From contig CAMVNG010000009.1 in the NCBI GenBank assembly GCA_947168815.1, positions 1-41,776 on the forward strand: a stretch of 41,776 bases of DNA, given 5' to 3'. Both the position numbers and the translations under genes were made by a program. Shown one piece after another: positions 1 to 8,313 of this stretch (positions are counted from its first letter, which is position 1; every line of letters begins with the position of its first letter). The notes beneath the pieces are model-generated. The model did no database searches, was not told where the DNA came from, and was given only the letters and a program-made list of their open reading frames with translations. Origin of the DNA: an uncultured bacterium (GTDB lineage: Bacteria; Patescibacteriota; Gracilibacteria; Absconditabacterales; Absconditicoccaceae).

Positions 1-58
1 CGTTACATTCGTCGTCTCCTGAAACAGTTTCAGCAGCTCTTTGTAACAAAAGCAACAT
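1..58 (-). CDS. Possible 5' end of a gene running off the left edge
   Basis: An ATG at 58 opens a minus-strand frame that stays open to the window edge, reading MLLLLQRAAETVSGDDECN. Nineteen residues are too few to assign a family. A weak promoter-like pair lies upstream on the same strand: TTTAAG at 121-116 and TATTTT at 99-94, 16 nt apart, with 36 nt from the -10 to the ATG. That matches the spacing seen before other genes here. The first 50 bases are richer in G and C than the AT-rich stretch that follows, which fits a coding edge. A competing plus-strand frame is also open over 1-120, so this call is tentative. Confidence 0.3.
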   Translation of the reverse strand, partial: MLLLLQRAAETVSGDDECN

Positions 59-206
59 TAAATGAATATTATAAGTTCTCAACTACTATTACTAAAATAC
101 AAAAAATCGATTTTTCTTAAAAAAACGACATTTTTTTATTAAAATTTTCCCTTAAAAATTACAATAATCATATACAAATATAATATTATAAGAAAATAAC
201 CTTAAG

Positions 207-234
207 TTGATTTTTTTCTCTATAAAACTATTAC
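207..234 (+). promoter_or_regulatory. Promoter of ruvB
   Basis: TTGATT (207-212) and TATTAC (229-234) are separated by 16 nt, and the ruvB ATG lies 35 nt after the -10. The spacing matches the promoters proposed for other genes in this window. The rest of 60-268 is AT-rich and shows no gene. Confidence 0.45.
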
Positions 235-268
235 TTAAAAAATAACTTTATGATATTCCTCTTACTAT

Positions 269-1228
269 ATGGAAGTAAAAAAGATTACGACAGAAACAAA
301 TGATTCACCGCTACTTAGTCAAAGACCAAATTCTTTTGATGAATTTGTTTGACAAGACGCAATAAAGTCTGTGCTTTCAACAGCTATTGATAGTGCTCAG
401 AAAAGAAATTGATCATTATGACATATTCTTTTTTCATGACCAAGTGGTTTTTGAAAAACAACAATGGCATGAATTATAGCAAAACAAATAGGATCACAAT
501 TAAAAGTAATAACATGATACGCTCTTTCTAAACCAAGCGAATTAGTAAGTGTTTTAAATTCCTTAGAAAAAGGAGATATTCTTTTTATTGATGAAATTCA
601 TAGATTAAAACCAACTATCGAAGAAGTTTTATATATAGCAATGGAGGATTTTGTTATAGATATGATTCTCCCAGAAGGAGGAAACCTAAGATTACCTATT
701 AATCAATTTACTTTAGTAGGGGCAACAACAAAACCAGAAACATTATCTCAACCAATGAAGAATAGATTTGTATATCATTTCCATTTTATGGAATATGATG
801 ATACAGAAAAAAAGTATATCTTAGAATATTATCTCAATCATTATAATTTATCATATGAAGAATCTCTATTAGAAAAAGCTGTTAAAAAAGTAGCTCCTGT
901 TCCAAGAGAAATTCATAATTTTGTTATAAAATTAAGAGATTATGTTGTAAGTAAAAAAATAGAAAAACTTTCAGAAAAACATCTAGAAAGTTTTCTAAAA
1001 CACGCTCAAATTGATGATGGTGGAATGATGCCAATCCATAAAAAATACTTAGAAATCCTATCAGAATATGATCGTCCTGTTTGAGTAAAAACCCTAGCAG
1101 TTCAACTTTGAGTAAGCGAAAAAACATTAGAAGAAGATATAGAACCCCTACTTCTTAGACTTTGAAAAGTAGAAAAAACAGTTAAAGGAAGATTTTTACG
1201 TCAGCCTCATAATACCTTATTTTCTTAA
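269..1228 (+). CDS. ruvB: Holliday junction branch migration ATPase RuvB
   Basis: RuvB is the AAA+ motor that drives RuvA-bound Holliday junctions during recombinational repair. The 319-residue product is close to the usual length (about 330) but has a short N-terminus. Visible features are the P-loop GPSGFGKT (about residues 57-64), Walker B LFIDEIH (about 105-111), the sensor segment LVGATTKPETLSQPMKNRF and a C-terminal winged-helix region ending RFLRQPHNTLFS. Many glycines are TGA, including two in or beside the P-loop, so the reading requires UGA=Gly. The start is the ATG 35 nt after a plausible promoter; there is no clear Shine-Dalgarno. The gene converges on the DUF4143 ATPase with a 9-nt gap. 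RuvA and RuvC are not in this window. Confidence 0.95.
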
Positions 1229-1237
1229 AATATCCTT

Positions 1238-2425
1238 CTAATTATCGAGTAACCAACGTGCTATATCAAGTATTTGAATTCATTCATATTGTTGGGTATT
1301 TTGTTTTGATCTTGTAATAAGAATTTTTGGATAAGCATCTTTAATTTGAAGAAGGGGTGTTACTTCTCTTTGAAATGTTTTTTCGTTACTGAGGTCATCA
1401 GAAACTTGGATATATAGTGTTTCTCCTCATTTCATGGCTACAAAATCAATTTCCTTTTCATGAAGTTTCCCAATATATACTTCATATCAACGTCTTAAGA
1501 GTTCCATAGCAACAATATTTTCATAGACTCTTCAAATGTCCCTATCCTTCGTCCCATTTACTGCATATTTAAATCTATGATCAACGAGATAATACTTATC
1601 TTGCATTGAAAGATATTTTTTACCATGAATATCGTATCTTTTAATCTTATAAAATATAAAAGCATTGCAAAGATACTTAATATAAGCACTAACTGTTTTG
1701 TGATTGATTGGAGTTCACTTAGACTTTAATTCATTTGTTATTTTTCTAACGGTTGTGATGTTAGAAATGTTGTCCATAAGAAACTTTGTGATGTTGTCAA
1801 GAAGTGCTTCAAATTTAATGTTATATTTATCAATAATATCCCTACGAATTAATGTTTCATAAATTCATTTAATATAAGTATCTTTTTCTGTCGATGTCTC
1901 ATATTGATAAGATCAAGCCATTCCTCATTTCTCTATAAATTCTCAGAAAGCTAAGTCAATATCTGTGTACCCATAGTATTTTATGAATTCAGAAAATGAA
2001 AAAGGGAATATACTAATTTCGAAAGTCCTTCAAACAAAAAGCGTTGCCAAGTCACTACTTGCTAAAAAGGCGTTAGATCATGTTATATAAATATCGTATT
2101 TTTTGGAATTATGAAAACTGTTTATAATGTCTTCAAATCCAGTACACATTTGTACTTCATCTATGAGCAAAAAGTTCGTTTTTGAAGGATTATATTTGCT
2201 TTCTACATATTCATATAATGCATCATCTGTTCTTAATCATTTAAAACGGTAATCATTAAAATTAATACTAATAATATTACAGTTTTCTATATTACTTTCT
2301 ATATAAGCCTTAAAAGCAAGTAGTAATTCAGATTTTCAGCTACGTCTAACTCATGTTATTATTTTTATATCTGAAGTACCTATAACATTGATTAACTTTT
2401 GAAGATATGATCTTTCTATATTCAT
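1238..2425 (-). CDS. AAA ATPase with DUF4143-type C-terminus
   Basis: The 395-residue protein begins with an ATPase module: P-loop GVRRSGKSELL (about residues 21-31), Walker B NFLLIDEVQ, then YDIYITGSNAFLAS, typical of the ATPases paired with a DUF4143 domain. The C-terminal half contains HRFKYAVNGTKDRDIGRVYEN and a nuclease-like stretch, KEIDFVAMKGGETLYIQVS, the D...V hallmark of the restriction-endonuclease-like fold. The cellular role of this family is not settled; members are common in archaea and CPR bacteria and often vary between strains. Glycines, including one in the P-loop, are TGA. It has its own promoter at 2462-2489 with an operator-like sequence in the spacer, so it is probably transcriptionally regulated. 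The family assignment is from sequence pattern only. Confidence 0.85.
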
Positions 2426-2461
2426 AGTTATATCTATGATTATGATAATAAAACACAACAT

Positions 2462-2489
2462 ATTATACACTTTCATTTCCCAAAATCAA
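2462..2489 (-). promoter_or_regulatory. Promoter of the DUF4143 ATPase with operator-like spacer
   Basis: On the minus strand TTGATT (2489-2484) and TATAAT (2467-2462) are 16 nt apart, 36 nt before the ATG at 2425. The spacer carries TTGGGAAATGAAA, the sequence that forms the arms of the perfect inverted repeat at 2580-2624. A related half-site, TTTGGAAAGTGA, lies at 2502-2513 in inverted orientation. A protein bound here would cover the promoter. Confidence 0.6.
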
Positions 2490-2579
2490 TTTTTTTTACA
2501 GTTTGGAAAGTGAGAGTAATGTTAACTACTAATTAATATTGCTCAATTATTGAAGAAAAACACATCAAAAAAAAGACTA

Positions 2580-2624
2580 TTTCATTTCCCAAATTAAACA
2601 TTTTTTTCATTTTGGGAAATGAAA
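2580..2624. repeat. Perfect 14-bp inverted repeat (operator or terminator)
   Basis: TTTCATTTCCCAAA (2580-2593) and its exact reverse complement (2611-2624) flank a 17-nt loop. It lies 33 nt beyond the stop of the LepA-like gene, and on the minus strand it is followed by a T-rich run, so it could end the rimO-lepA transcript. The same 14-mer recurs at 2471-2484 within the promoter of the next gene, which suggests protein binding instead of, or as well as, termination. The rest of 2426-2657 is AT-rich and non-coding. Confidence 0.6.
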
Positions 2625-2657
2625 AAAATAATATAAAATATATTATAATAATAAAAT

Positions 2658-3236
2658 CTAGTTAGCTACTGTAAATTTTTTAGGATTCTTTGCTTTAAAC
2701 TCCTCAGGAGAAAGAAATCTTTCAATAATAGCATCTAATACGAGCTCAACATTTTCTCCTGTTTTTCAAGAAACACAAATAATTTCTTCTTTAGAAAGAC
2801 CTATTACATTTTCTATTTCTTTAGAAACTCTTTCTGGATTGGCAGCAGGAAGATCTATTTTATTTAATACAGGAATAATATCTAATCCTTGATCTATTGC
2901 TTGATAAAGAGTAGAAAGAGTTTGTGCTTGAATTCCTTGAGAAGCATCAATTAATAAAATTGCTCCTTCTACTGCAGCAAGAGAACGAGATACTTCATAT
3001 TGAAAGTCGACATGTCCTGGTGTGTCTATTAAGTTTAAATCATACCCTTTCCATTGCATTCTAGCAGGGGTGAGTTTTATGGTAATTCCTCTTTCTTGTT
3101 CAATATCCATACGATCCAATACTTGTGAATGATCCAATTTTCTAATAGCTCAAGTAATTTCTAACATTCTATCAGCAAGCGTAGATTTTCAGTGATCAAT
3201 ATGTGCAATAATACAAAAATTTCTTATCTTAGACAT
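2658..3236 (-). CDS. lepA: LepA/EF4-type GTPase domain only (truncated)
   Basis: The product has 192 residues and matches the GTP-binding domain of elongation factor 4: G1 AHIDHGKSTL (about 10-19), switch I region [10 protein letters not shown]3 DTPGHVDF, G4 NKID and the G5 region. Full LepA is about 600 residues with four further domains that contact the ribosome. Here the frame ends with a TAG after [13 protein letters not shown], and the bases beyond are AT-rich with no remnant of domain II in any frame. It lies 14 nt downstream of rimO in the same direction, so the two are probably co-transcribed. It could be a decayed gene, a deliberately minimal GTPase, or one half of a split gene. The identity of the domain is sure; whether it is functional is not. 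Confidence 0.8.
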
Positions 3237-3250
3237 CTTAAAAGTTGCGA

Positions 3251-4618
3251 TTATAAAAGAGTAAAAGTAACTGAATCTCCAATTTGAATATTATCATTCT
3301 TAACTTTTTTTCAAGATTTATGAGTTGCTTGAGAAATAGCTCATCAAGAAATGATATAAGATTCATCGACTTCAGGACAATGTAAGAAAGGAAGAACAGT
3401 ATACCATATTTCTCAATTCTCATCTTCTTCAATATCCATTACTCTTCATTCTTGTTCTTTATTTTTCAATTTCTCTTCTCTTTTTCAAAGCAATTCATTT
3501 ACAAGTGTATTAGCTCTTTCAAATCTTTCTCTTATTGTTTCATCATCTACTTTATCTTTAAACTTATAAGAAGGTGCAAGTGGTTCATCATGGTATTCAA
3601 AAAGAGCAATATTATCAAAGTAATCTTCAGAAATAAATGATAATAAATGTTGAAAATCTTCTTCTGTTTCTCAAGGAAATCAAATAATAAAATTTGTTCT
3701 AATAAACGATTCTTTAAAATGTTCTTTAATATATTTAAGGAATTCTAGAGCTTGTTTATAATCATAAAATCTTCACATAGATTTTAGAAGTTTTTCAGAT
3801 GAATGTTGAAATGGAATATCAAAATAAGGAATAAACTTCTTCAATTGAGTAAGTTTTTGAAGATGCTGCTGCGTTAGTAAGTCTGGATATAAATAAAGAA
3901 CTCTATAATGAAAATCTCATTCTAAATGATCTATCTCTTCTAAAAGCTCAAAAAGTTGAGATTTTCAATAAAGATCTATTCAATATCTTGTAGAATCTTG
4001 AGCAATAAGAATAAGTTCTTTAGCTCCTTGTTTTATAAGGTTTTTAGCGTTTTCTATTACTTGTTTTATAGGTAATGAAACTTGTTTACCTCTAATTTTA
4101 GGAATAATACAAAATGCACAATGATTATTACATCCTTCAGCTATTTTTAAGTATTCATATCATAAATCAAGATTGGTATATGCTCTTGCATTATCAGATC
4201 GAACAAAATCGGTCATAATATGTGGAGCTTTTTTGTTAATCATATCAGGAGAAAAATGAGCTACTTCATCCCAAGAAAGGAAATAAAGATTTCTATTTTG
4301 TTTTAATGTTTCTCGTTTTTTAATCTCTTCATCACTAAGTTCCTCTTCTTTTACAAGTTTTTCAAAATATTGAACAGCACATCATAAAAGACATACTTTT
4401 TTTCAAGCATTGAGTAATTCAAAAATATTTTCAAACATTTCTTCTCTTCCAGAAGAAATAAATCAACAAGTATTTAAAAATACTAAATCTACTTCTTCAG
4501 AAAATGGATCATTATCGTAATAAAAATCACTTCAATAATGTTCTAAAATCCTTCAAAGAAGATACTGAGTATCTACTAAGTTTTTAGAACATCAAAGATT
4601 GATAAAAGAAAAATACAT
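3251..4618 (-). CDS. rimO: Ribosomal protein S12 methylthiotransferase RimO
   Basis: RimO is a radical-SAM methylthiotransferase that adds a methylthio group to an aspartate of ribosomal protein S12. The 455-residue product has the three expected parts: an N-terminal MTTase domain ([21 protein letters not shown], then LLGCAV, supplying the auxiliary-cluster cysteines), a radical-SAM domain with [16 protein letters not shown] (about 163-178) and [19 protein letters not shown], and a C-terminal TRAM-like domain. NTCGFI and the YLYPD-type strand favour RimO over MiaB or MtaB. Several glycines are TGA. The start ATG at 4618 places the first cysteine motif at the normal distance from the N-terminus. 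The truncated LepA gene follows 14 nt downstream. Confidence 0.9.
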
Positions 4619-4730
4619 ATGTAAAATGAAGAGATTAAACTAAAAAGAAGTATATAAACTCCCTTATTGTTTTCAATGAGAAACACGAAAGCAATTCTTT
4701 GAGAATAAAAAAATCTGAAGTACAACCATT

Positions 4731-4803
4731 TGGGCGGGGTGGGATTCGAACCCACGACCTTATCCTTAAGAGGGATCTGCTCTACCAACTAAGCTACACG
4801 CCC
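4731..4803 (-). tRNA. tRNA-Lys (anticodon CTT)
   Basis: Cloverleaf of 73 nt: D-loop AGTTGGTA, anticodon loop CTCTTAA (CTT, reading AAG), and T-arm GTGGG-TTCGAAT-CCCAC. CCA is not encoded. By my alignment there are two mispairs, T6-C67 in the acceptor and G27-A43 at the base of the anticodon stem. About 180 nt of AT-rich sequence without a gene separates it from the AbiE pair upstream. Confidence 0.85.
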
Positions 4804-4985
4804 ACTTATAATCTAGGTTTTCTTCAGATTATTTCTTATAAATGCAAGTAGTATAATAAGAAATTCCTTTATAAAAACAATAGAAAGTTATAAAATATCA
4901 ATAATAATCAAAAAATATATAGTCCATTTAAGTGGAGAATTTTAAATTAAGATTATATATCGAATAATTTAATTATTTTTATATT

Positions 4986-5684
4986 TTATAATGGATTTTG
5001 TTTTTCAAAAATTTTGTATTGTAAATATCATTGAACTTCGTTTACAATCTTTGTTTTCATAAATGCTTTTTGCTTCTCTGAAATTAAATCTCAAAGCTCT
5101 GCTAAAATGGTATTTGGAGTATAATGCTTTGGTAATTCAGCATAAATATGTTTATAAAATTCAATAGCTTTCATTTTTGTTCTTTCTTCTATAACATCTT
5201 CATTGATAGGAAAGTTTTCAGAGAAAAAATAATATACATCGAAGAGATCTCTATTTTTTAATCTTTCACTTAATGCAACGAGCTTGTTGGCAAAGATACT
5301 AGATTTCTCCATTGCAATAATAGGTTTTCAGAAAAAGTTTATTGTTTCATAATGTGTATTCTTATATATTTTTTTGCTTATTTCTATTTTGATATTATGC
5401 TCTCATTCTCAGTAATTTATAAGAAAGAAGTAGGTAAATTGTTTATCCTTTTTATCCTTAATTGTTATTCCATTAACCGAAAGAAGAAGAGATTCCATTT
5501 CTTCCATTAAATTTGGATATTCTTTAATACAATCAAAATCTAAATCTGTTGAAAATCTAGGTAGCTGATAAAGAAAGTAGCATAGGGTTCATCACTTGAA
5601 TGCTAAATAATCTTTAAGATTTGAGTGAAGTATACAATTAAGTAATTGAAACATAACCGTTCTATGTTTATTCTGATTGAGCAT
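4986..5684 (-). CDS. abiEii: AbiEii-type nucleotidyltransferase toxin
   Basis: The 232-residue product carries the AbiEii/AbiGii nucleotidyltransferase signature KGGTLCYFLYQLPRFSTDLD near residues 26-45, with the GG motif and the D-x-D metal-binding pair, followed by the family block PIIAMEKSSIFANKLVALSE and RDLFDVYYFF. In characterised type IV toxin-antitoxin systems such as streptococcal AbiE, this protein is a toxic nucleotidyltransferase and its partner AbiEi represses the operon. It is the second gene of the pair: its ATG at 5684 lies inside the last codons of the upstream gene, a 17-nt overlap that suggests translational coupling. One glycine of the GGT motif is TGA. The toxic activity is inferred from the family. 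Confidence 0.85.
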
Positions 5685-6237
5685 ATTTGATGAGATTTGA
5701 AAGAAGTAAATTTGTTTTTTTGGGATAGATACAAGATATTTCTTCTAATCTTTTTAAGTCAAGGTTAGAAATATTATCAAAGTTCGTATTTTTATATAGA
5801 TAAACCATGTCGCATATAGCCCTTTCTGGACATGCTTCATAGTATTTTCAATTATAGTTGAGTCCAACTGGATTTGTTAGAATTGATGTCTTAATCTTAT
5901 GATATTCTATGCTAATACCATCTATTTCTTTTTTTAAACTGTTTGATGCAGCTAATGTTATAGTGTGTTGATAATTCTGAAAAATAATTCACGATTTTTG
6001 TAAAACAGATTCAAAAGAGATATATGATGGATATCTTATTTTAGAAGCTAATTCCCATTCATTATAATTATTAAGACATCGAAGTCTTTTAGCGACATTT
6101 TTAACTAAAGAGTTTTTTTTCATAACTTGCATAATGTTATTTATGTGTGAAGAATTTTGTATTCCAAAAAGAGTTTTTAGTTCATCAGTAGTAAAAACTG
6201 TCATATTTGAAGATATTAATCTCGGAAAATACTTCAT
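5668..6237 (-). CDS. abiEi: AbiEi-type antitoxin and transcriptional regulator
   Basis: The 189-residue protein has an N-terminal winged-helix-like segment (FTTDELKTLFGIQNSSHINN, about residues 15-34) and then the AbiEi C-terminal pattern: RYPSYISFESVL, VGLNYNGKYYEACPERAICD and DLKRLEEISCIY. Known AbiEi proteins neutralise AbiEii and bind inverted repeats in their own promoter. An imperfect inverted repeat spans 6238-6279 immediately upstream, consistent with autorepression. The start at 6237 is preceded by CAGGTGACGA, one of the few Shine-Dalgarno-like sequences in the window. It overlaps abiEii by 17 nt. The pair uses TGA for glycine like the rest of the genome, so it is adapted to code 25. 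Confidence 0.8.
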
Positions 6238-6285
6238 TCGTCACCTGTTATATATAATAAACAATATATATGAGATGACAAAATT
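6238..6285 (-). promoter_or_regulatory. abiE promoter with imperfect inverted repeat
   Basis: The region between the antitoxin start and its upstream neighbour holds GTCACCTGTTATATATAA and, inverted about 8 nt further on, CAATATATATGAGATGAC. Thirteen of 18 positions match when the two arms are aligned. A -35-like TTGTCA and a TATTAT -10 about 17 nt apart lie inside the repeat on the minus strand. AbiEi proteins are known to bind such repeats; that it does so here is inference. Confidence 0.45.
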
Positions 6286-6299
6286 ATAACTAAAAATAA

Positions 6300-6839
6300 T
6301 TATTTTTCAAGAAAATAAAAAAATCTTCCTGCTCATTTAGCAGGAAGATATTCAATCTCTTCAGCATCAGCGAATTCGCAATCGGTTTCATCATAATCGA
6401 TGTTATGATCGTTGTTGTCCTCACTACTCCATCCAGGACACATTTTTGTATCTTTCCAGAGCATAATAATTAAAGCACTCATAAATGTACAAATTGTATT
6501 GACGGCGATTCCCATAAACCATCCGTATAAAGGATGGGAAATCAAAGCCAAATCGTTTACAAAGAACCAATAACAAGTTAAGCAGCCACAAACAAGTACT
6601 GTTAGTGTGAAAATGCCTGCAAAGATGCATACTGTTAAAAAAAGAATTGTGTAACAATGGTTATTGACGCCAATTGCACTACAACGTTTTGATCCATGAA
6701 AGAGAATCAGAAAGTTAAGTACTCCAGAGAATAAAAACCAAGACAACACAATAAGGGAGTTGACGACCATGCCGCCAATAATTGCCGAGAGTATACAAGT
6801 TATCAGCAAAACACCCCAAACAAGAATTTCTCTACTCAT
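6300..6839 (-). CDS. Cysteine-rich four-helix membrane protein, foreign codon usage
   Basis: I do not recognise the family. The protein has about four hydrophobic helices (roughly residues 5-27, 29-49, 62-90 and 104-128), at least seven cysteines in the membrane half, and an acidic tail (EDNNDHNIDYDETD). None of its 11 glycines is TGA; they are GGC, GGA or GGT, with GGC rare in neighbouring genes. The frame meets a TGA at 6335-6333, after 168 residues, in the loop of a terminator hairpin. Under the standard code that TGA is the stop. Under code 25 the protein gains 12 residues and ends at the TAA at 6302-6300, beyond the hairpin. The whole picture fits a gene acquired from a standard-code organism. 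The coordinates given include the code-25 extension. Confidence 0.7.
6314..6349 (-). terminator. Intrinsic terminator overlapping the gene end
   Basis: ATCTTCCTGCT (6323-6333) pairs perfectly with AGCAGGAAGAT (6339-6349) around a 5-nt loop. On the minus strand it is followed by seven T, an A and four more T. The in-frame TGA at 6335-6333 sits in the loop. Confidence 0.85.
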
Positions 6840-6883
6840 AATATTATCGTATTTGTTTTTTTGTTTTAATAATTACTTGTATT

Positions 6884-6918
6884 CAAAAAGGAGAAGTATT
6901 TCAATCCAAAATACTTCT
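6884..6918 (-). terminator. Intrinsic terminator downstream of mtaB
   Basis: A perfect 10-bp stem, AGAAGTATTT (6892-6901) with AAATACTTCT (6909-6918), has a 7-nt loop and is followed on the minus strand by CCTTTTTG. It begins 24 nt past the mtaB stop. Confidence 0.7.
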
Positions 6919-6941
6919 AAAATAACGAAACAGAGAATAAC

Positions 6942-8177
6942 CTAAAAAAGACAATTTTTTTCGGTAATAACTTCTTCAACCAAGCTTCAAGAAGTGTATT
7001 CTCAATCAAGTGAAAGTTGAATATAATTTTCTGTCCATCATTTAGATTTTCAATGTCTAACTTCTTCTATTAATACCTGAGCTTTTCTTCAATAATTTTT
7101 TTCAATAAAGGCATCGCGTACTTCATCTCAAATAGAAATAAGTGTTCTATTTCTTTGTTTTCTAATTTCTTGTGGAATCTGGTTAGGTAATGATGATGCA
7201 GGTATTCTTTCAGCAATGTGATGATCAGAAAAAGGGAAAGCATGTAATTTAGTAATTTGATATTTTTTAACTCCTTCACAAGTAATTTCAAAATCTTTCT
7301 CTGTTTCTCATGCAAATCAAGAAATAATATCAGCTCAAATTGAAATGAATTCTTTATCAGGACGATTTAAATTTCTGATATTATTAAGGACATAATCTAA
7401 TTTTTTACTATCATAAGCTCTATTCATATTTTTCAAAACGGTATCTGAAAAACTCTGAATAGAAAAATGAAAATGAGGACAAAATCTTTGATTGCTTAAA
7501 ATTTCAAAAAATTCATCATTGAGATATTGTGGGTCTACACTAGAAATTCTAATTCTTGGTATGTTGGTCTCTTTTATAATAGCTTTTAATAAATGATTGA
7601 ATTGAGATTTTTCAGAATGTCTTGTATCATCCGTTCACCATGCAGCAAGATTAATTCCTGTTAAGACAATTTCTTTTCCTCACATACATTCTATTTGATG
7701 AATCTCTTCAATAATTTCATCTAATGGACGATTCCTATGAGGTCATCTTTTAAAAATTGTTAAACAAAAAGAGCAGTGATTATCGCATCAATTTTGTATA
7801 ATGACATAATTCTTTGTCCATAATTTCTGTCATGGCATTTTAAAAGAAAATCAAAGCTCAGAAGACTCTAATGGATCTTCAGCAAGAAGAGTTATTTGCT
7901 CTTTATATTCTTTTAAATCAGGATAATAGGAATAGAAATCTTCAATTGGAGTAGCCTTTCATCCGGTAATAGATCAACATCAAGCAATAAGAATATGTTT
8001 TCCTTCTTTAGCTTTTTCTATAACTTCTTTTACCCATTTCATTTTTGCTCTATCTGTAACAACACAAGTAGCAACAAGAAAATCATTATCTCATAGTTGA
8101 TTATGTTCAGTGAGATAAGCAATCCATTTATTTAAATAGAATTTATTTACTTTACATCAATAAACTCTGTATTCCAT
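6942..8177 (-). CDS. mtaB: tRNA t6A37 methylthiotransferase MtaB
   Basis: A radical-SAM methylthiotransferase of 411 residues that is expected to convert t6A to ms2t6A at position 37 of ANN-decoding tRNAs. N-terminal MTTase cysteines are visible in YGCKVNKF, VATCVVTDRA and LIAGCG. The radical-SAM triad is CDNHCSFC, followed by VLTGINLAAWG and the helix PHFHFSIQSFSDTVLKNMNR. GCKVN and LTGIN favour MtaB over MiaB, which usually has GCQMN. The segment after the radical-SAM triad, LTIFKRGPHRNRP, departs from the usual VPFARG-type sequence. Several conserved glycines are TGA. It is transcribed away from the DUF3160 gene, with 136 nt between their starts. Confidence 0.87.
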
Positions 8178-8249
8178 TAAATATTTTTGCTACTAAAATT
8201 ACGTATCCCTATTTAAGTATTTTCCTGCTAAAATGCAATTGTAAAAATC

Positions 8250-8277
8250 TTGAAATACTTATGTATAAAGATATTTT
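8250..8277 (+). promoter_or_regulatory. Promoter of the DUF3160-Memo operon
   Basis: TTGAAA (8250-8255) and TATTTT (8272-8277) are 16 nt apart, and the ATG follows 37 nt after the -10. The spacing matches the other promoters proposed in this window. Confidence 0.55.
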
Positions 8278-8313
8278 ATAGTAAAATCATTTATCTTTTT
8301 AAAATACTAAAGG

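Noticed and set aside
1-120. Plus-strand frame open from the left edge to a TAA at 118-120
   Set aside because: Most of it after base 50 is AT-rich with Ile/Lys/Thr/Tyr-type residues and no recognisable motif; the minus-strand start with a promoter-like pair is a slightly better explanation, though neither is strong.
2580-2624. Inverted repeats as a CRISPR array or mobile element end
   Set aside because: Only three to four copies of a 12-14 bp motif, no regular spacers, no transposase and no target duplication.
2426-2657. Remnants of LepA domains II-IV by frameshift
   Set aside because: No frame on the minus strand gives LepA-like sequence; the stretch is AT-rich with only the inverted repeats and a promoter.
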